A stretch of 64,000 nucleotides of DNA, from the NCBI GenBank assembly GCA_964343275.1, contig CAYFIY010000001.1, positions 62,001 to 126,000 on the forward strand, in the 5' to 3' direction. The DNA is from Hadarchaeum sp964343275 (lineage in GTDB: Archaea > Hadarchaeota > Hadarchaeia > Hadarchaeales > Hadarchaeaceae). Of the stretch, positions 1-8,134 are shown in pieces. Position 1 is the stretch's first letter. Each line of letters opens with the position of its first letter. A program made the position numbers and the translations under genes. The notes under the pieces were generated by a model that was given only the letters and a program-made list of their open reading frames with translations, was not told the DNA's origin and did not search any database.

Positions 1-2
1 TG

Positions 3-536
3 AAAGATGGAGAACGTAGGTGGAAGGCCCAGCGGGTGAAACTTAATCAGAGGGCGGAGAAGCTATTGGAAATGGCGGCCAACAAGCTCGGGAAGAATTT
101 AGATCAAGCATACGAGGAGATAGGTTACGTGCTGCAGGAAAAGTTCGGCGACTTACATTCTGCCATGGAGGATGCCGTTAAAGACATCGGTAACATCGCT
201 GGCATTGCAGGTGAGGATTGGACAAACGCCATCATCGATATTGCAGGTTCGGCGATACAATCCCCTTCGTACAAAGTTTCGGGTTATATGACCCTTAGCT
301 CTCTCGCCCCCGATGGAGTGGATATTATAAAGTCGGTTATGATAAACGCCCGAGATTCAATAAATGATAGCGATACCAACATTGAACTTTACTATTTAGG
401 GGCCCCCAAGTACAGGGTCGAAGTTACAGCTAGTTCTTACAAAGTAGCTGAAAACGTTATGCAACGGGCGGCTAAAATGATGGTTGAATCCTTGACGAAG
501 GTAGGCGGAAAGGGTGAATTCATGAGGGCGGGTTGA
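3..536 (+). CDS. translation initiation factor aIF2 alpha subunit, C-terminal part
   Basis: Partial gene: the reading frame is open to the left window edge, so the N-terminal S1 domain lies outside. The visible part matches the helical middle domain and C-terminal alpha-beta domain of archaeal aIF2-alpha, including the family-typical YYLGAPKYRVEVTA stretch near the end. aIF2 delivers initiator Met-tRNA to the small ribosomal subunit; alpha is the subunit that contacts RNA and stabilises tRNA binding. A GTG at 36 is internal, since the upstream residues (KDGERRWKAQR) continue the family alignment. It is followed after 7 bases by nop10 and the PAC2 gene, an order common in archaea. Identification rests on recalled family sequence, not a search. 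Confidence 0.9.
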   Translation, partial: KDGERRWKAQRVKLNQRAEKLLEMAANKLGKNLDQAYEEIGYVLQEKFGDLHSAMEDAVKDIGNIAGIAGEDWTNAIIDIAGSAIQSPSYKVSGYMTLSSLAPDGVDIIKSVMINARDSINDSDTNIELYYLGAPKYRVEVTASSYKVAENVMQRAAKMMVESLTKVGGKGEFMRAG

Positions 537-543
537 AGTGAAG

Positions 544-699
544 ATGAAAAAATGTAAGCCGTGCGGAACTTATGTTTTTAAGGATATTTGCCCCAACTGC
601 GGTGGACCGACGATCTCACCTCATCCGGCTAGGTTTTCACCTAAAGATCCATACGGGAAATATAGGAGGATCTTGAAAAAACAGGCGTTGATAAAGTGA
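544..699 (+). CDS. nop10: H/ACA RNP protein Nop10
   Basis: A 51-residue ORF with two CxxC-type pairs (CKPC near the start, CPNC at about residues 16-19). The HPARFSPKDPYGKYRR core is the Nop10 signature. Nop10 binds Cbf5 and helps form the H/ACA guide-RNA pseudouridylation complex that modifies rRNA. Full length for the family, which is about 50-60 residues. ATG at 544 is chosen; a GTG six bases upstream is possible. The stop overlaps the start of the next gene by 4 bases (GTGA at 696), which indicates translational coupling. It is short enough to be missed by ORF callers with a 60-codon cutoff. Confidence 0.95.
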   Translation: MKKCKPCGTYVFKDICPNCGGPTISPHPARFSPKDPYGKYRRILKKQALIK

Positions 700-1457
700 A
701 GAAAACTATGATTGAAGAGCTCGCCAAGCCAAAATTGAAGAGTCCGATTTTGATCGCTGGACTCCCAGGGATGGGTTACGTGGGAAAGCTTGCTGCCGAG
801 CATTTGGCGACAAAACTTCACGCGAAAAAGTTTGCCGAGCTATTCTCTCCGCACTTCCCCCATCACGTGGTGGTCGAGGGCAAGGGGATTATCAGGCTGC
901 CGCGAAATGAGTTTTATTGGGCACAAACGGACGGCAAAAGCGTGGTGATATTGTCTGGGGATGTGCAGTCGATAACACCGGATGGCCATTACGATGTCGT
1001 TGAAAATGTACTGGATTTCGTGGATGTGATGCAAATCAGTCAGCTTTTTACTTTGGGTGGTTATGCGACAGGAAAATTCTCGAAAGCGACGCCAAAGGTG
1101 GTCGGAATCGGCGATCGTGAATTGCTTAAGATCACCAAGAATTATGGTGCAACTGTCGAAAGTAGTGGAGGTCCCATAATTGGAGCTGCGGGACTCTTGG
1201 TTGGTCTGGGAAAATTTCGAAAGATACCTGGCGTTTGTCTGTTGGGGGAGACACACGGAATGCTCGTGGATCACCGTGCAGCCAAGGCGGTTCTTCAGGT
1301 TTTGGTAAATATGTTGGGCCTGAAAGTAAATATGAAGAACTTGGAACAGCGGGCGAAGACAACGGAGCAAATGATCGATAAAGTTCACAGAGAGATAATT
1401 ACCCAGGAGGATAAGGTTAGAAAGCGCGAACGAGACGAGTCTTGGTACATAGGTTGA
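696..1457 (+). CDS. PAC2-family proteasome assembly chaperone
   Basis: 253 residues of the PAC2 (proteasome assembly chaperone 2, COG2047-like) family. It starts with the typical LIAGLPGMGYVGKLAAEHL segment and carries the GGPIIGAAGLL loop in the middle. Archaeal members (PbaA/PbaB) help assemble the 20S proteasome alpha ring, and eukaryotic homologues do the same. The last residues are WYIG, a hydrophobic-Tyr pair near the C-terminus resembling the HbYX tail that docks into alpha-ring pockets, but with two residues after the Tyr. The last 40 residues are charged and probably helical. GTG at 696 overlaps nop10; ATG at 708 is an alternative start. Whether it is the PbaA or PbaB type cannot be told here. 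Confidence 0.85.
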   Translation: MKKTMIEELAKPKLKSPILIAGLPGMGYVGKLAAEHLATKLHAKKFAELFSPHFPHHVVVEGKGIIRLPRNEFYWAQTDGKSVVILSGDVQSITPDGHYDVVENVLDFVDVMQISQLFTLGGYATGKFSKATPKVVGIGDRELLKITKNYGATVESSGGPIIGAAGLLVGLGKFRKIPGVCLLGETHGMLVDHRAAKAVLQVLVNMLGLKVNMKNLEQRAKTTEQMIDKVHREIITQEDKVRKRERDESWYIG

Positions 1458-1544
1458 CCTCCACCCCCTGTTGTTTATTGAAAATGCTTTTTCTCGTATG
1501 CGCTGGTAATATAGTAAATAGCAGTAGGGATACTGGGTGGGAAT

Positions 1545-2783
1545 TTGGCTGAGCTTCGAACTTTTTCATCCGACTTGCACATCCACTCGAAATACTCTGG
1601 GGCGACTTCAAGGAAAATGGATATCGGCACCATAGCGCAACAAGCTAGGCTCAAAGGACTCACTTTTGTGGGGACAGGAGATGTTTTTCATCCCATGTGG
1701 CTGAGCAGTTTGAAGGACGAGTTGACTGAAGTTGCGGATGGAACTTTTGAGCACCCTCGCCATACAGTGAGATTCCTCTTGACGGTGGAAGTTGAGGACA
1801 ACAGTCGTGTCCACCACTTGATAATCCTTCCTTCCATATCCGCGGTGGAATGCGTTCGCGAAAAACTTGCCAAACATTCCGATGATATGGATGTGGATGG
1901 AAGGGCACGCGTTGATATGAGTGCTCTAGAGGTAGCGGAAATTGTCACCTCGAACGACGGGTTGATCGGCCCGTCACATGCTTTCACTCCCTGGACCAGT
2001 ATCTACAAGGAGTTCAACAGCATCGGGGATTGTTACAAAGATCAGCTAAATAAGGTAAGTTTTATGGAGCTTGGACTGAGCGCGGACACCGACATGGCCG
2101 ACCGAATTGTTGAGCTGGCCGGCTTGACTTTTCTGTCCAATAGCGACGCCCATTCCCCATGGCCCAACAAGTTGGGTAGGGAATTCAATCGCATGAGTCT
2201 GGCCGAGCCAACACATGCGGAAGTAGTCATGGCGATTAAGCGCGAGAATGGCAGGCGGATTCATTTGAACGTGGGCTTCGACCCCCGATTGGGCAAATAC
2301 TACATCACGGCATGTTCTCGCTGTTTTAAACAGTTCTTGATGGAAGAAGCCGATAAGATGCGGTGGCGGTGTGACAAATGTAACGGCTGGATAAAAAAAG
2401 GAGTGTGGGATAGGATAAGCGATCTCGCGAGCTATCCCGATCCGAAACATGCCCCACACCGGCCAGATTACTTGAGGATTGCTCCACTTGCTGAAGTTAT
2501 AGGGCTGGCCATGGGAAAAGACCCTCATTCGCCTAACGTCCAATCGGAGTGGAGCCAGCTCGTCACTCGATTTGGCGATGAGATATCAGTTTTGCTAGAT
2601 ACATCCCAAGAGTCACTTTCCGCCGTCACTAATCCGCATGTAGTGGGAATTATAAAGGCATTTAGGTTAGGTACATTAAAGGTAATCGCAGGCGGAGGCG
2701 GGCGCTATGGGCACCTCGAAATACCAGCGGAAATGGCCAAAGTGTTGCCATCTAAACCACAGAGAAAACTAACGGAGTTTTAG
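1545..2783 (+). CDS. PHP-domain phosphoesterase-like protein with zinc ribbon (TIGR00375/COG1379 type)
   Basis: 412 residues. The N-terminal two-thirds is a PHP domain: LHIH (residues 11-14), GTGD with a following His (43-49), SHAFTPW around 140 and NSDAH around 195 are the metal-ligand motifs. A zinc ribbon follows around 255-280 (CSRC and CDKC pairs). The C-terminal part includes a Gly-rich AGGGGRYG loop near 385. This architecture is a conserved archaeal and bacterial family of unproven function; some bacterial relatives are linked to UvrD-type helicases, which suggests a DNA-repair role, but that is inference. The TTG start at 1545 follows a G-rich stretch (GGGTGGG) at suitable spacing. 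It probably forms a unit with the ferredoxin gene two bases downstream. Confidence 0.75.
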   Translation: MAELRTFSSDLHIHSKYSGATSRKMDIGTIAQQARLKGLTFVGTGDVFHPMWLSSLKDELTEVADGTFEHPRHTVRFLLTVEVEDNSRVHHLIILPSISAVECVREKLAKHSDDMDVDGRARVDMSALEVAEIVTSNDGLIGPSHAFTPWTSIYKEFNSIGDCYKDQLNKVSFMELGLSADTDMADRIVELAGLTFLSNSDAHSPWPNKLGREFNRMSLAEPTHAEVVMAIKRENGRRIHLNVGFDPRLGKYYITACSRCFKQFLMEEADKMRWRCDKCNGWIKKGVWDRISDLASYPDPKHAPHRPDYLRIAPLAEVIGLAMGKDPHSPNVQSEWSQLVTRFGDEISVLLDTSQESLSAVTNPHVVGIIKAFRLGTLKVIAGGGGRYGHLEIPAEMAKVLPSKPQRKLTEF

Positions 2784-2785
2784 CC

Positions 2786-2959
2786 ATGGAAGTGGAACTA
2801 GATCATTGCATTAGATGTGGCGCCTGTGTTAGTGTGTGTCCCTTCGACGCGATAGAGGCCACCGACGGCTACGTACGGCCTAACTCCAGGTGCACGGATT
2901 GTGGCTTATGCGTTAGAATTTGTCCTTTTGGGGCGATAATCATTGAGAAAAAAATATGA
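2786..2959 (+). CDS. 2[4Fe-4S] ferredoxin, 57 residues
   Basis: A small ORF with two classic cluster motifs: CIRCGACVSVCP (residues 8-19) and CTDCGLCVRICP (36-47), each CxxCxxCxxxCP. This is a minimal bacterial-type dicluster ferredoxin. It starts two bases after the PHP gene and its last 17 bases overlap the start of the geranylgeranyl reductase gene. Archaeal geranylgeranyl reductases take electrons from reduced ferredoxin in at least some lineages, so it is likely the dedicated donor for the downstream enzyme. That role is inference from position. The gene is too short for many ORF callers. Confidence 0.93.
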   Translation: MEVELDHCIRCGACVSVCPFDAIEATDGYVRPNSRCTDCGLCVRICPFGAIIIEKKI

Positions 2960-4130
2960 TGTCTTGGTAGTGGGGGCCGGTCCCTCCGGATCGATGGCGG
3001 CCTGTTCTGCCGCCAAAAGCGGGGCGAGCGTTCTGATGCTGGACCGCCGCAGGGAGCTTGGGATTCCGGTCCAATGTGGCGAGGCGTTAGCGGAGGACGT
3101 GCTTAAGGAGCTGAAAATCAAACCAGATCCTGCTTGGGCGCCTGGGCGTACTAAATCGGTCAAAATAGTCTCCCCCTCGGGTACTGAGATTCACATTTCG
3201 GAGCCGAAGGTGACCGGAAAAGTTGGCTACGTCATCAATAGAAAAATTTTCGATAAATTCCTCGCAACCATGGCGGCGAAGGCTGGAGCTACCGTGATGG
3301 TGGCAACATATGTTGACGGATTGATCTCGAAAGACGGTAAAATAAAAGGAGTCAGAGCTAAAAATCTTGGCGGCATACTTGAAGTTAACGCTGACGTGGT
3401 TGTAGGAGCCGATGGAGTGGGCTCTCGCGTGGCTCGCTGGGCAGGACTAAACACCACTCTCAAGCTTAACGATATTGAAACCTGCGCCCAGTTCCAAATG
3501 GTCGGGGTGGATTTCGAATCGCCTGAAATGTTGGAGTTTTATATCAGCAATAGGATATCGCCAGGCGGCTATGCTTGGGTTTTTCCAAAGGGCGATGATT
3601 TAGCCAACGTGGGTCTTGGTGTTCTCGGTAGCAGGACCCAGCGAAAGCCCATCGAATTTCTAAGGGATTTTGTTGCCAGCACTCCGGGACTAGCGAAGGG
3701 GAAGGTGGTGGAGATAAACGGCGGCGGTGTTCCAGTAAGTGGCCCAGCCAAAAAAACCGTGAAGGATAACCTGATTTTAGTCGGGGATGCAGCGCACCAG
3801 GTGAATGCTCTTACTGGAGGGGGGATAGATTCTGCCATGCGCGCGGGGCACATTGCTGGCGAGGTGGCGGCAAATGCCGTCGCTGAGAGAGATACCTCGG
3901 AGAAGAGGCTCGAGGAGTACGAGAGGTTATGGCGGAAACAGATGGGGAAGAAGCTCCAAAAATACTTGAAAGCCAAGAACGTGCTGCTCAATTTAAATGA
4001 CGAAGAGCTTGATGCTCTCGCCCGTACCCTAAGCAAGGTCAGGTTTGACAGGATAAGCCTGATGGATATACTAAAAACGCTCATCAGGTCTCATCCCAAA
4101 CTTCTCTGGAAGCTCAAGGGACTGATGTAG
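2943..4130 (+). CDS. digeranylgeranylglycerophospholipid (geranylgeranyl) reductase
   Basis: 395 residues with an N-terminal FAD-binding Rossmann motif (VVGAGPSGSMAA), the family motif VQCGEAL around residue 42, and the second FAD motif LVGDAAHQVNALTGGG near 280. Members saturate the geranylgeranyl chains of archaeal ether lipids to give phytanyl membranes. A ferredoxin ORF overlaps its start by 17 bases, fitting a ferredoxin-dependent reductase. The start is TTG at 2943, placing the Rossmann strand at the usual position; no ATG lies earlier in the frame. Length is typical. Such proteins sometimes act on quinone side chains instead, but the ferredoxin pairing favours lipid reduction. Confidence 0.88.
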   Translation: MRKKYDVLVVGAGPSGSMAACSAAKSGASVLMLDRRRELGIPVQCGEALAEDVLKELKIKPDPAWAPGRTKSVKIVSPSGTEIHISEPKVTGKVGYVINRKIFDKFLATMAAKAGATVMVATYVDGLISKDGKIKGVRAKNLGGILEVNADVVVGADGVGSRVARWAGLNTTLKLNDIETCAQFQMVGVDFESPEMLEFYISNRISPGGYAWVFPKGDDLANVGLGVLGSRTQRKPIEFLRDFVASTPGLAKGKVVEINGGGVPVSGPAKKTVKDNLILVGDAAHQVNALTGGGIDSAMRAGHIAGEVAANAVAERDTSEKRLEEYERLWRKQMGKKLQKYLKAKNVLLNLNDEELDALARTLSKVRFDRISLMDILKTLIRSHPKLLWKLKGLM

Positions 4131-4280
4131 GATTGCATTCCTGCTTAAAATTATTGTCACGAGTTTTTTGCACCAGTCGAACGATACCCTAGATGATAGT
4201 ACGTTTGTGATTTAATAATCTCTTAGGCAATGGCTACCTAAGAATTGCAATCTTCGCATTCACATAGGTCGACGATTTTC

Positions 4281-4295
4281 GCTAAATATATTAGC
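4281..4295 (+). promoter_or_regulatory. TATA-box promoter of the triosephosphate isomerase gene
   Basis: GCTAAATATATTAGC lies about 30-40 bases before the tpi start codon, where an archaeal TATA box would give a transcript starting at or just before the start codon. The outer five bases on each side are complementary (GCTAA/TTAGC), so the TATA core sits inside a short palindrome that could also bind a regulator. The rest of the 188-base gap between the reductase and tpi shows nothing else I can support. Confidence 0.5.
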
Positions 4296-4324
4296 CATCA
4301 ACCTGATGTTCACGGTGTGTGAGA

Positions 4325-5005
4325 ATGTTGAAAACTCCAATCGTTATAGTAAACTTCAAGACTTATCCTGAGTCGACTGGAGAAGAAGCGGTCAAGCTTG
4401 CCGAGTTGATTTCAGAAGAGAGTGAGTCTCGAGGCGTCTCGATAGCGGTGGCCCCCCAGGTAGCTGATATCTCCAAGATTACAGAGAGGGTTAGGATTCC
4501 AGTCTTGGCACAACACATAGATCTAATTAAGCCCGGCAGAAATACCGGATGGATTACTCCGGAATCAGTCAAGGCTGCGGGAGCCGTGGGAACACTGGTG
4601 AATCACTCTGAACATAAACTTCCTCATGACCAGGTTGGAGAAATTATAGCAAGGGCAAATGAAGTTGGATTGTCGACAGTGGTCTGTACGGAGGATATCG
4701 ATGAAAGCCGGAAGATAGCGGTTATAGGGCCGGAGGTGATTGCCGTTGAGCCTCCGGAGCTCATCGGAACCGGTGTATCTGTTTCAAAATCAAAGCCCGA
4801 AGTGGTTGTAAACTCGGTGAAGATCGTTAAGGATGTGAATCTGAAGATAAAGGTTCTATGTGGGGCAGGTATAACCTTAGGTGAGGACGTCGCTAAGGTC
4901 TTGGAACTTGGAGCCGAGGGTGTCTTAATAGCTTCAGGGGTGGTGCGCGCGAAGGATAAGCGAGCGGCCATCAAGGATATCATCCAGGGAATGCTAAAGC
5001 GGTAA
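4325..5005 (+). CDS. tpiA: triosephosphate isomerase, archaeal type
   Basis: About 226 residues, the short archaeal TIM length. It has the substrate Lys motif NFKTY near residue 10, the catalytic His motif NHSEHK near 95, the catalytic Glu motif VEPPELIGTG near 140 and the phosphate-binding GAGI and GVLIASG motifs in the C-terminal half. It interconverts glyceraldehyde 3-phosphate and dihydroxyacetone phosphate in glycolysis and gluconeogenesis. ATG at 4325 is taken as start; an in-frame GTG at 4319 is equally close to the expected transcript start, so the mRNA may be nearly leaderless. Single gene between a lipid gene and a tRNA. Confidence 0.95.
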   Translation: MLKTPIVIVNFKTYPESTGEEAVKLAELISEESESRGVSIAVAPQVADISKITERVRIPVLAQHIDLIKPGRNTGWITPESVKAAGAVGTLVNHSEHKLPHDQVGEIIARANEVGLSTVVCTEDIDESRKIAVIGPEVIAVEPPELIGTGVSVSKSKPEVVVNSVKIVKDVNLKIKVLCGAGITLGEDVAKVLELGAEGVLIASGVVRAKDKRAAIKDIIQGMLKR

Positions 5006-5084
5006 ACTTACCTATTTTTATGCACGAGTTCCTTTGTTGGATGTCAGTAACGTATTTTTCTCTTAAGAACTTACGGATTGTAGG

Positions 5085-5159
5085 GCCGCCGTGGCTCAGT
5101 GGTAGAGCGATGGTTTTGTAAACCATAGGTCGTGAGTCCAATCCTCACCGGCGGCTCCA
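5085..5159 (+). tRNA. tRNA-Thr (anticodon TGT), CCA encoded
   Basis: Complete cloverleaf: acceptor GCCGCCG pairs with CGGCGGC (5149-5155), followed by discriminator T and an encoded CCA. The D arm has GCTC/GAGC. The anticodon arm ATGGT/ACCAT encloses a seven-base loop TTTGTAA with anticodon TGT. The T arm GTGAG/CTCAC encloses TCCAATC. No intron. It reads ACA codons. The encoded CCA contrasts with the tRNA-Arg at 47335, which lacks it. Confidence 0.93.
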
Positions 5160-5198
5160 CGTTTAAGCATCTAAATTCAGATGACAATTGGTGGTGAT

Positions 5199-5969
5199 AT
5201 GGCAACGGGATTTGTAGGTCAGATATTTAACTCGATACAGGGGGAGGGGTTATACGCTGGGAGGAGGCAGGTTTTTGTTCGTTTTGCCGGATGCTCGCTT
5301 GATTGCGTATATTGTGATACAGATGGTTTCCGCCAGTTCAAGTTGCCAAAATGCGAGATTGAAACAAGCCCAAGTTCTGGTAAACTCAATACTGAGTTAA
5401 ACCCCATGACTCACGCCGCAGTTATCGGCCACTTACGGCGTTTGGTGACCCCTGATATCCACAGCGTATCCCTGACTGGTGGAGAACCATTGCAGGCAGG
5501 GGACTTTTTGTTGGATATCGCCAGAGACTGCAAGCGAGAAGGTTTAGCAACTTATCTCGAGACCAACGGTTCAAACAGCAATGCGATGAGGAAAATAGTT
5601 CAATATACAGATTTCGCGGCCATCGATATCAAGCTTCCTGAACACCATGCTGTCCCTGCTCATACCTGGCCCAGTTTGCTCCGGGAAGAATTGTCGTGTG
5701 TGAAACTATCGCTCGAAAATGAGGTGGATACTTTTGTTAAGGTTGTGGTGCTTCCTAGAACTAGCGAGAAAATAGTAGCTGGAGTTTGTAAAAAATTGGT
5801 AAAAATTGGGAAGGTTCCTCTGGTGCTTCAACCAGTGTACCCTGCTAGGATGATCAAAAGGTTCCCATCGATGACACACGTTTATCATATCGCCCAATCT
5901 GCGGCCAAGGCGGGCATAAATGAGATAGCAATAATACCTCAAATTAACAAACTTATAGGGGTATTCTGA
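5199..5969 (+). CDS. queE: 7-carboxy-7-deazaguanine synthase (radical SAM)
   Basis: About 256 residues. The N-terminus has FNSIQGEGLYAGRRQVFVRF, then the radical SAM cluster motif CSLDCVYC (CxxxCxxC), and the SAM-binding SLTGGEPL motif near residue 90. QueE converts 6-carboxytetrahydropterin to 7-carboxy-7-deazaguanine on the way to preQ0, which archaea use for archaeosine in tRNA. An ATG at 5181 opens the frame, but a GGTG ribosome-binding site at 5190-5193 favours ATG 5199. The stop overlaps the queD start by one base (TGATG), indicating a coupled two-gene unit. No queC or tgtA is in this window. Confidence 0.9.
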   Translation: MATGFVGQIFNSIQGEGLYAGRRQVFVRFAGCSLDCVYCDTDGFRQFKLPKCEIETSPSSGKLNTELNPMTHAAVIGHLRRLVTPDIHSVSLTGGEPLQAGDFLLDIARDCKREGLATYLETNGSNSNAMRKIVQYTDFAAIDIKLPEHHAVPAHTWPSLLREELSCVKLSLENEVDTFVKVVVLPRTSEKIVAGVCKKLVKIGKVPLVLQPVYPARMIKRFPSMTHVYHIAQSAAKAGINEIAIIPQINKLIGVF

Positions 5970-6457
5970 TGCGGATCGAGTTGTCTGAAGGAAGCGGGTT
6001 TTCAGCTGCTCACTTCATCTTCGGACACCAGAAGTGCGAGCACTTGCATGGGCACAACTGGCGCCTGAGCGTGACGGTCGAAGGCGAGCAGAACGAACTA
6101 GGCTTGGTTGTCGACTTCCTCGAACTAAAAAGCATCGTAGGTAAAATTTGCGATACCTACGACCATCGTCTTATACTCCCGTCAAAAAATCAGACCGTAA
6201 ATGTTCTGTCAAAGGGGAAAAATATCTGCATCTCAGTGGGCGATCGCGAGTTCGAGTTTCCCTGCAAAGATGTCGTCTGGCTACCCGCCATCAACACCAC
6301 GGTTGAGGAGTTTGCGCGAGTGTTCGCCGACGAGATAGTCAAAAGTATGTCAGGTCGTCCGAATGTGGAAAAGATAACAGTTACCGTGGAAGAATCGCCT
6401 GGATCGAGTGCTAAGGAAGATCGCCGAGTCAAAACCGATCGAAGTTGCAGGTGCTAA
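5969..6457 (+). CDS. queD: 6-carboxytetrahydropterin synthase
   Basis: 162 residues of the 6-pyruvoyl-tetrahydropterin synthase fold. Zinc ligands are in SAAHF (near residue 14) and HLHGHNW (near 25-31). The catalytic Cys two residues before that His cluster (CEHLHGH, a CxxxHGH motif) marks the QueD type. VVDFLELK and TYDHRLI are the later conserved motifs. It makes the QueE substrate from dihydroneopterin triphosphate. Directly coupled to queE. The C-terminal tail after ESPG is charged and overlaps the next gene's upstream region; it may be poorly conserved. Confidence 0.9.
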   Translation: MRIELSEGSGFSAAHFIFGHQKCEHLHGHNWRLSVTVEGEQNELGLVVDFLELKSIVGKICDTYDHRLILPSKNQTVNVLSKGKNICISVGDREFEFPCKDVVWLPAINTTVEEFARVFADEIVKSMSGRPNVEKITVTVEESPGSSAKEDRRVKTDRSCRC

Positions 6458-6459
6458 CT

Positions 6460-6885
6460 TTGGATGGGGGAACCTATGCCCTATTGGTACACGTGCCTTA
6501 TGAGCTGGCTCTGAAAGTGGGGCAGCTCGGTACGGTCGAATTCAAAAGGGGGTACTACGTGTACGTTGGTTCCGCTCTGGGTGGACTTTCTGCTCGAGTG
6601 CGACGCCATCTGCGCGATAGGAAGAAAATACATTGGCATATAGACCACCTGTTGCTCCACACCCGTGCAATGGATGTGGTGGCAGCGCGTGGGAAACGTA
6701 GAAAGGAGTGTGCGGTGGCTGCTGAGATAGGGAAGCACTTATCGAGCGTCTCTGGGTTCGGATCGAGCGACTGTGACTGTACGAGTCATCTTTTTTACTG
6801 TCCTGACTTAGACGAACTCCGGAGAATCGTATTTGCAAGTTTCAAGGAATGTGGGGCAAAGTTGGTGAAATCGATAGGACCTTGA
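6460..6885 (+). CDS. DUF123 / Uri-superfamily (GIY-YIG-related) small nuclease-like protein
   Basis: About 141 residues matching the archaeal DUF123 family (COG1833). It has GTYALLVHV at the N-terminus, RGYYVYVGSALGGLSARVRRHLR in the GIY-YIG-like core (written here only for orientation), and IHWHIDHLL after it. Relatives occur alone or fused to endonuclease III and are predicted nucleases; substrate and activity are unproven. TTG at 6460 is chosen because GGTG (6450-6453) lies six bases upstream and the protein then begins like its homologues. Earlier in-frame TTG 6445 and GTG 6451 would overlap queD. Two late Cys pairs (CDC, YC) might bind metal. Confidence 0.7.
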   Translation: MDGGTYALLVHVPYELALKVGQLGTVEFKRGYYVYVGSALGGLSARVRRHLRDRKKIHWHIDHLLLHTRAMDVVAARGKRRKECAVAAEIGKHLSSVSGFGSSDCDCTSHLFYCPDLDELRRIVFASFKECGAKLVKSIGP

Positions 6886-6935
6886 GCAAATCATAGATGT
6901 CCAGAAGACTAAAATAACTAGTTGTACAACCTTAG

Positions 6936-7493
6936 ATGATTTTAATGGATCTTGAAGAAGTTGTACGATCGCGTAAAAGCGTGCGAAAGTTCCAAGACAG
7001 ATCAGTGGAGGCGGAAAAAATCTCGAAATGTCTTGATGCCGCTCGTCTCGCTCCATCGTGGAAGAATAGGCAGTGCTGGCACTTCATAGTCGTGCGGGAC
7101 AAGGAGACGATCGCCAAGCTAGCCACCAATGTTGCTTGGTCTTGGGCTAAATCTGTGCCGGTGATGATAGCGGCCTGCGGAAACCCAGAGTTAAGTGGGA
7201 ATACCAACGGGCAGATGTATTACTTGGTAGACGTGACAATCGCGATGGAACATTTGGTGCTGGAGGCTGTAAACTTGGGTCTGGGCACATGCTGGCTCGG
7301 GACGTTCGATGAGAGACGAGTTAAGGAGCTATTGAAAATTCCCGAGGAGATTCGCGTGGTTGCACTTACGCCGCTGGGTTATCCTCTTCAGAGCAGCGGC
7401 GATGAGAGCGAAGGTAGACCACGTAAAAATCTGGTCGAGATTGTGTATGGCGATGAATGGGGAAATCACTTTGACAGGCTTTCAAGGGAATAA
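6936..7493 (+). CDS. nitroreductase-family FMN oxidoreductase
   Basis: 185 residues. The N-terminal LEEVVRSRKSVRKF is the FMN-phosphate binding motif of nitroreductases, followed by ARLAPSWKNRQCWHF. The middle part LVDVTIAMEHLVLEAVNLGLGTCW and the C-terminal VALTPLGYP are also family-typical. These are dimeric flavoproteins using NAD(P)H on diverse nitro, quinone or other substrates. Archaeal members of this length are common and mostly of unknown substrate. ATG 6936 or ATG 6945 could start it. It lies 14 bases before the FtsJ gene. Confidence 0.85.
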   Translation: MILMDLEEVVRSRKSVRKFQDRSVEAEKISKCLDAARLAPSWKNRQCWHFIVVRDKETIAKLATNVAWSWAKSVPVMIAACGNPELSGNTNGQMYYLVDVTIAMEHLVLEAVNLGLGTCWLGTFDERRVKELLKIPEEIRVVALTPLGYPLQSSGDESEGRPRKNLVEIVYGDEWGNHFDRLSRE

Positions 7494-7507
7494 TAAATCC
7501 CAGAACA

Positions 7508-8134
7508 TTGGGAGTAGCTTTCTTGGGTAAGCGGCGACGTCGAGAACAGAAGCGAGAATATTTCTATCGTGAGGCCAAGAGTAAAGGATATAGAAGTCGC
7601 GCATATTTTAAACTTAAGCAGCTAAGCGAGCGCTATGGTCTCCTTAGGTGCGGGGATGTGATCGTGGACCTCGGCGCAGCTCCTGGAGGCTGGCTTCAGG
7701 CGGCGAGGGAGAAAGTCGGCGACAATGGCTTCGTGTTAGGCGTTGATTTACAGCCGATTGACAAGTTACCTTTTAATAACGTGGCGACCATGGTTGCAGA
7801 CGTCACAAATCCACAAACCCGAGGATCAATTAAGGTTAAACTACCGCGCATTGCCGACGCAGTGATCTCAGATGCTTCCCCTTCCATTTCAGGTGTCTGG
7901 GACATCGACCATGTAAGATCGATTGAACTCGCCAGAGCTGCCCTCGGAACAGCAGTTGATATTTTGTCTTTTGGTGGGAAATTTTTAGTCAAGGTTTTTC
8001 ATGGGGAAATGTTCAATGATTTTTTGAGCGAAGTCAAGAAGGTGTTTGATTTTACTAAAGTTTCGAAGCCAGTTGCGTCGCGCAAGGGGAGCGCAGAAGT
8101 TTATGTTATTGGAAAATGGTTCAAGCGCCCCTGA
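7508..8134 (+). CDS. rlmE: FtsJ/RlmE-type RNA 2'-O-methyltransferase
   Basis: 208 residues. RSRAYFKL at about residue 30 supplies the first catalytic Lys, IVDLGAAPGGW the SAM-binding motif I, SDASP the catalytic Asp, FLVKVF the second Lys and GSAEVYV the Glu: the K-D-K-E tetrad of FtsJ enzymes. Bacterial RlmE methylates U2552 of 23S rRNA; archaeal homologues are probably rRNA or tRNA 2'-O-methyltransferases. The start is TTG 7508 or TTG 7523, the latter with a GGGAG about ten bases upstream. The last 14 bases overlap the end of trm1 on the opposite strand. Confidence 0.88.
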   Translation: MGVAFLGKRRRREQKREYFYREAKSKGYRSRAYFKLKQLSERYGLLRCGDVIVDLGAAPGGWLQAAREKVGDNGFVLGVDLQPIDKLPFNNVATMVADVTNPQTRGSIKVKLPRIADAVISDASPSISGVWDIDHVRSIELARAALGTAVDILSFGGKFLVKVFHGEMFNDFLSEVKKVFDFTKVSKPVASRKGSAEVYVIGKWFKRP

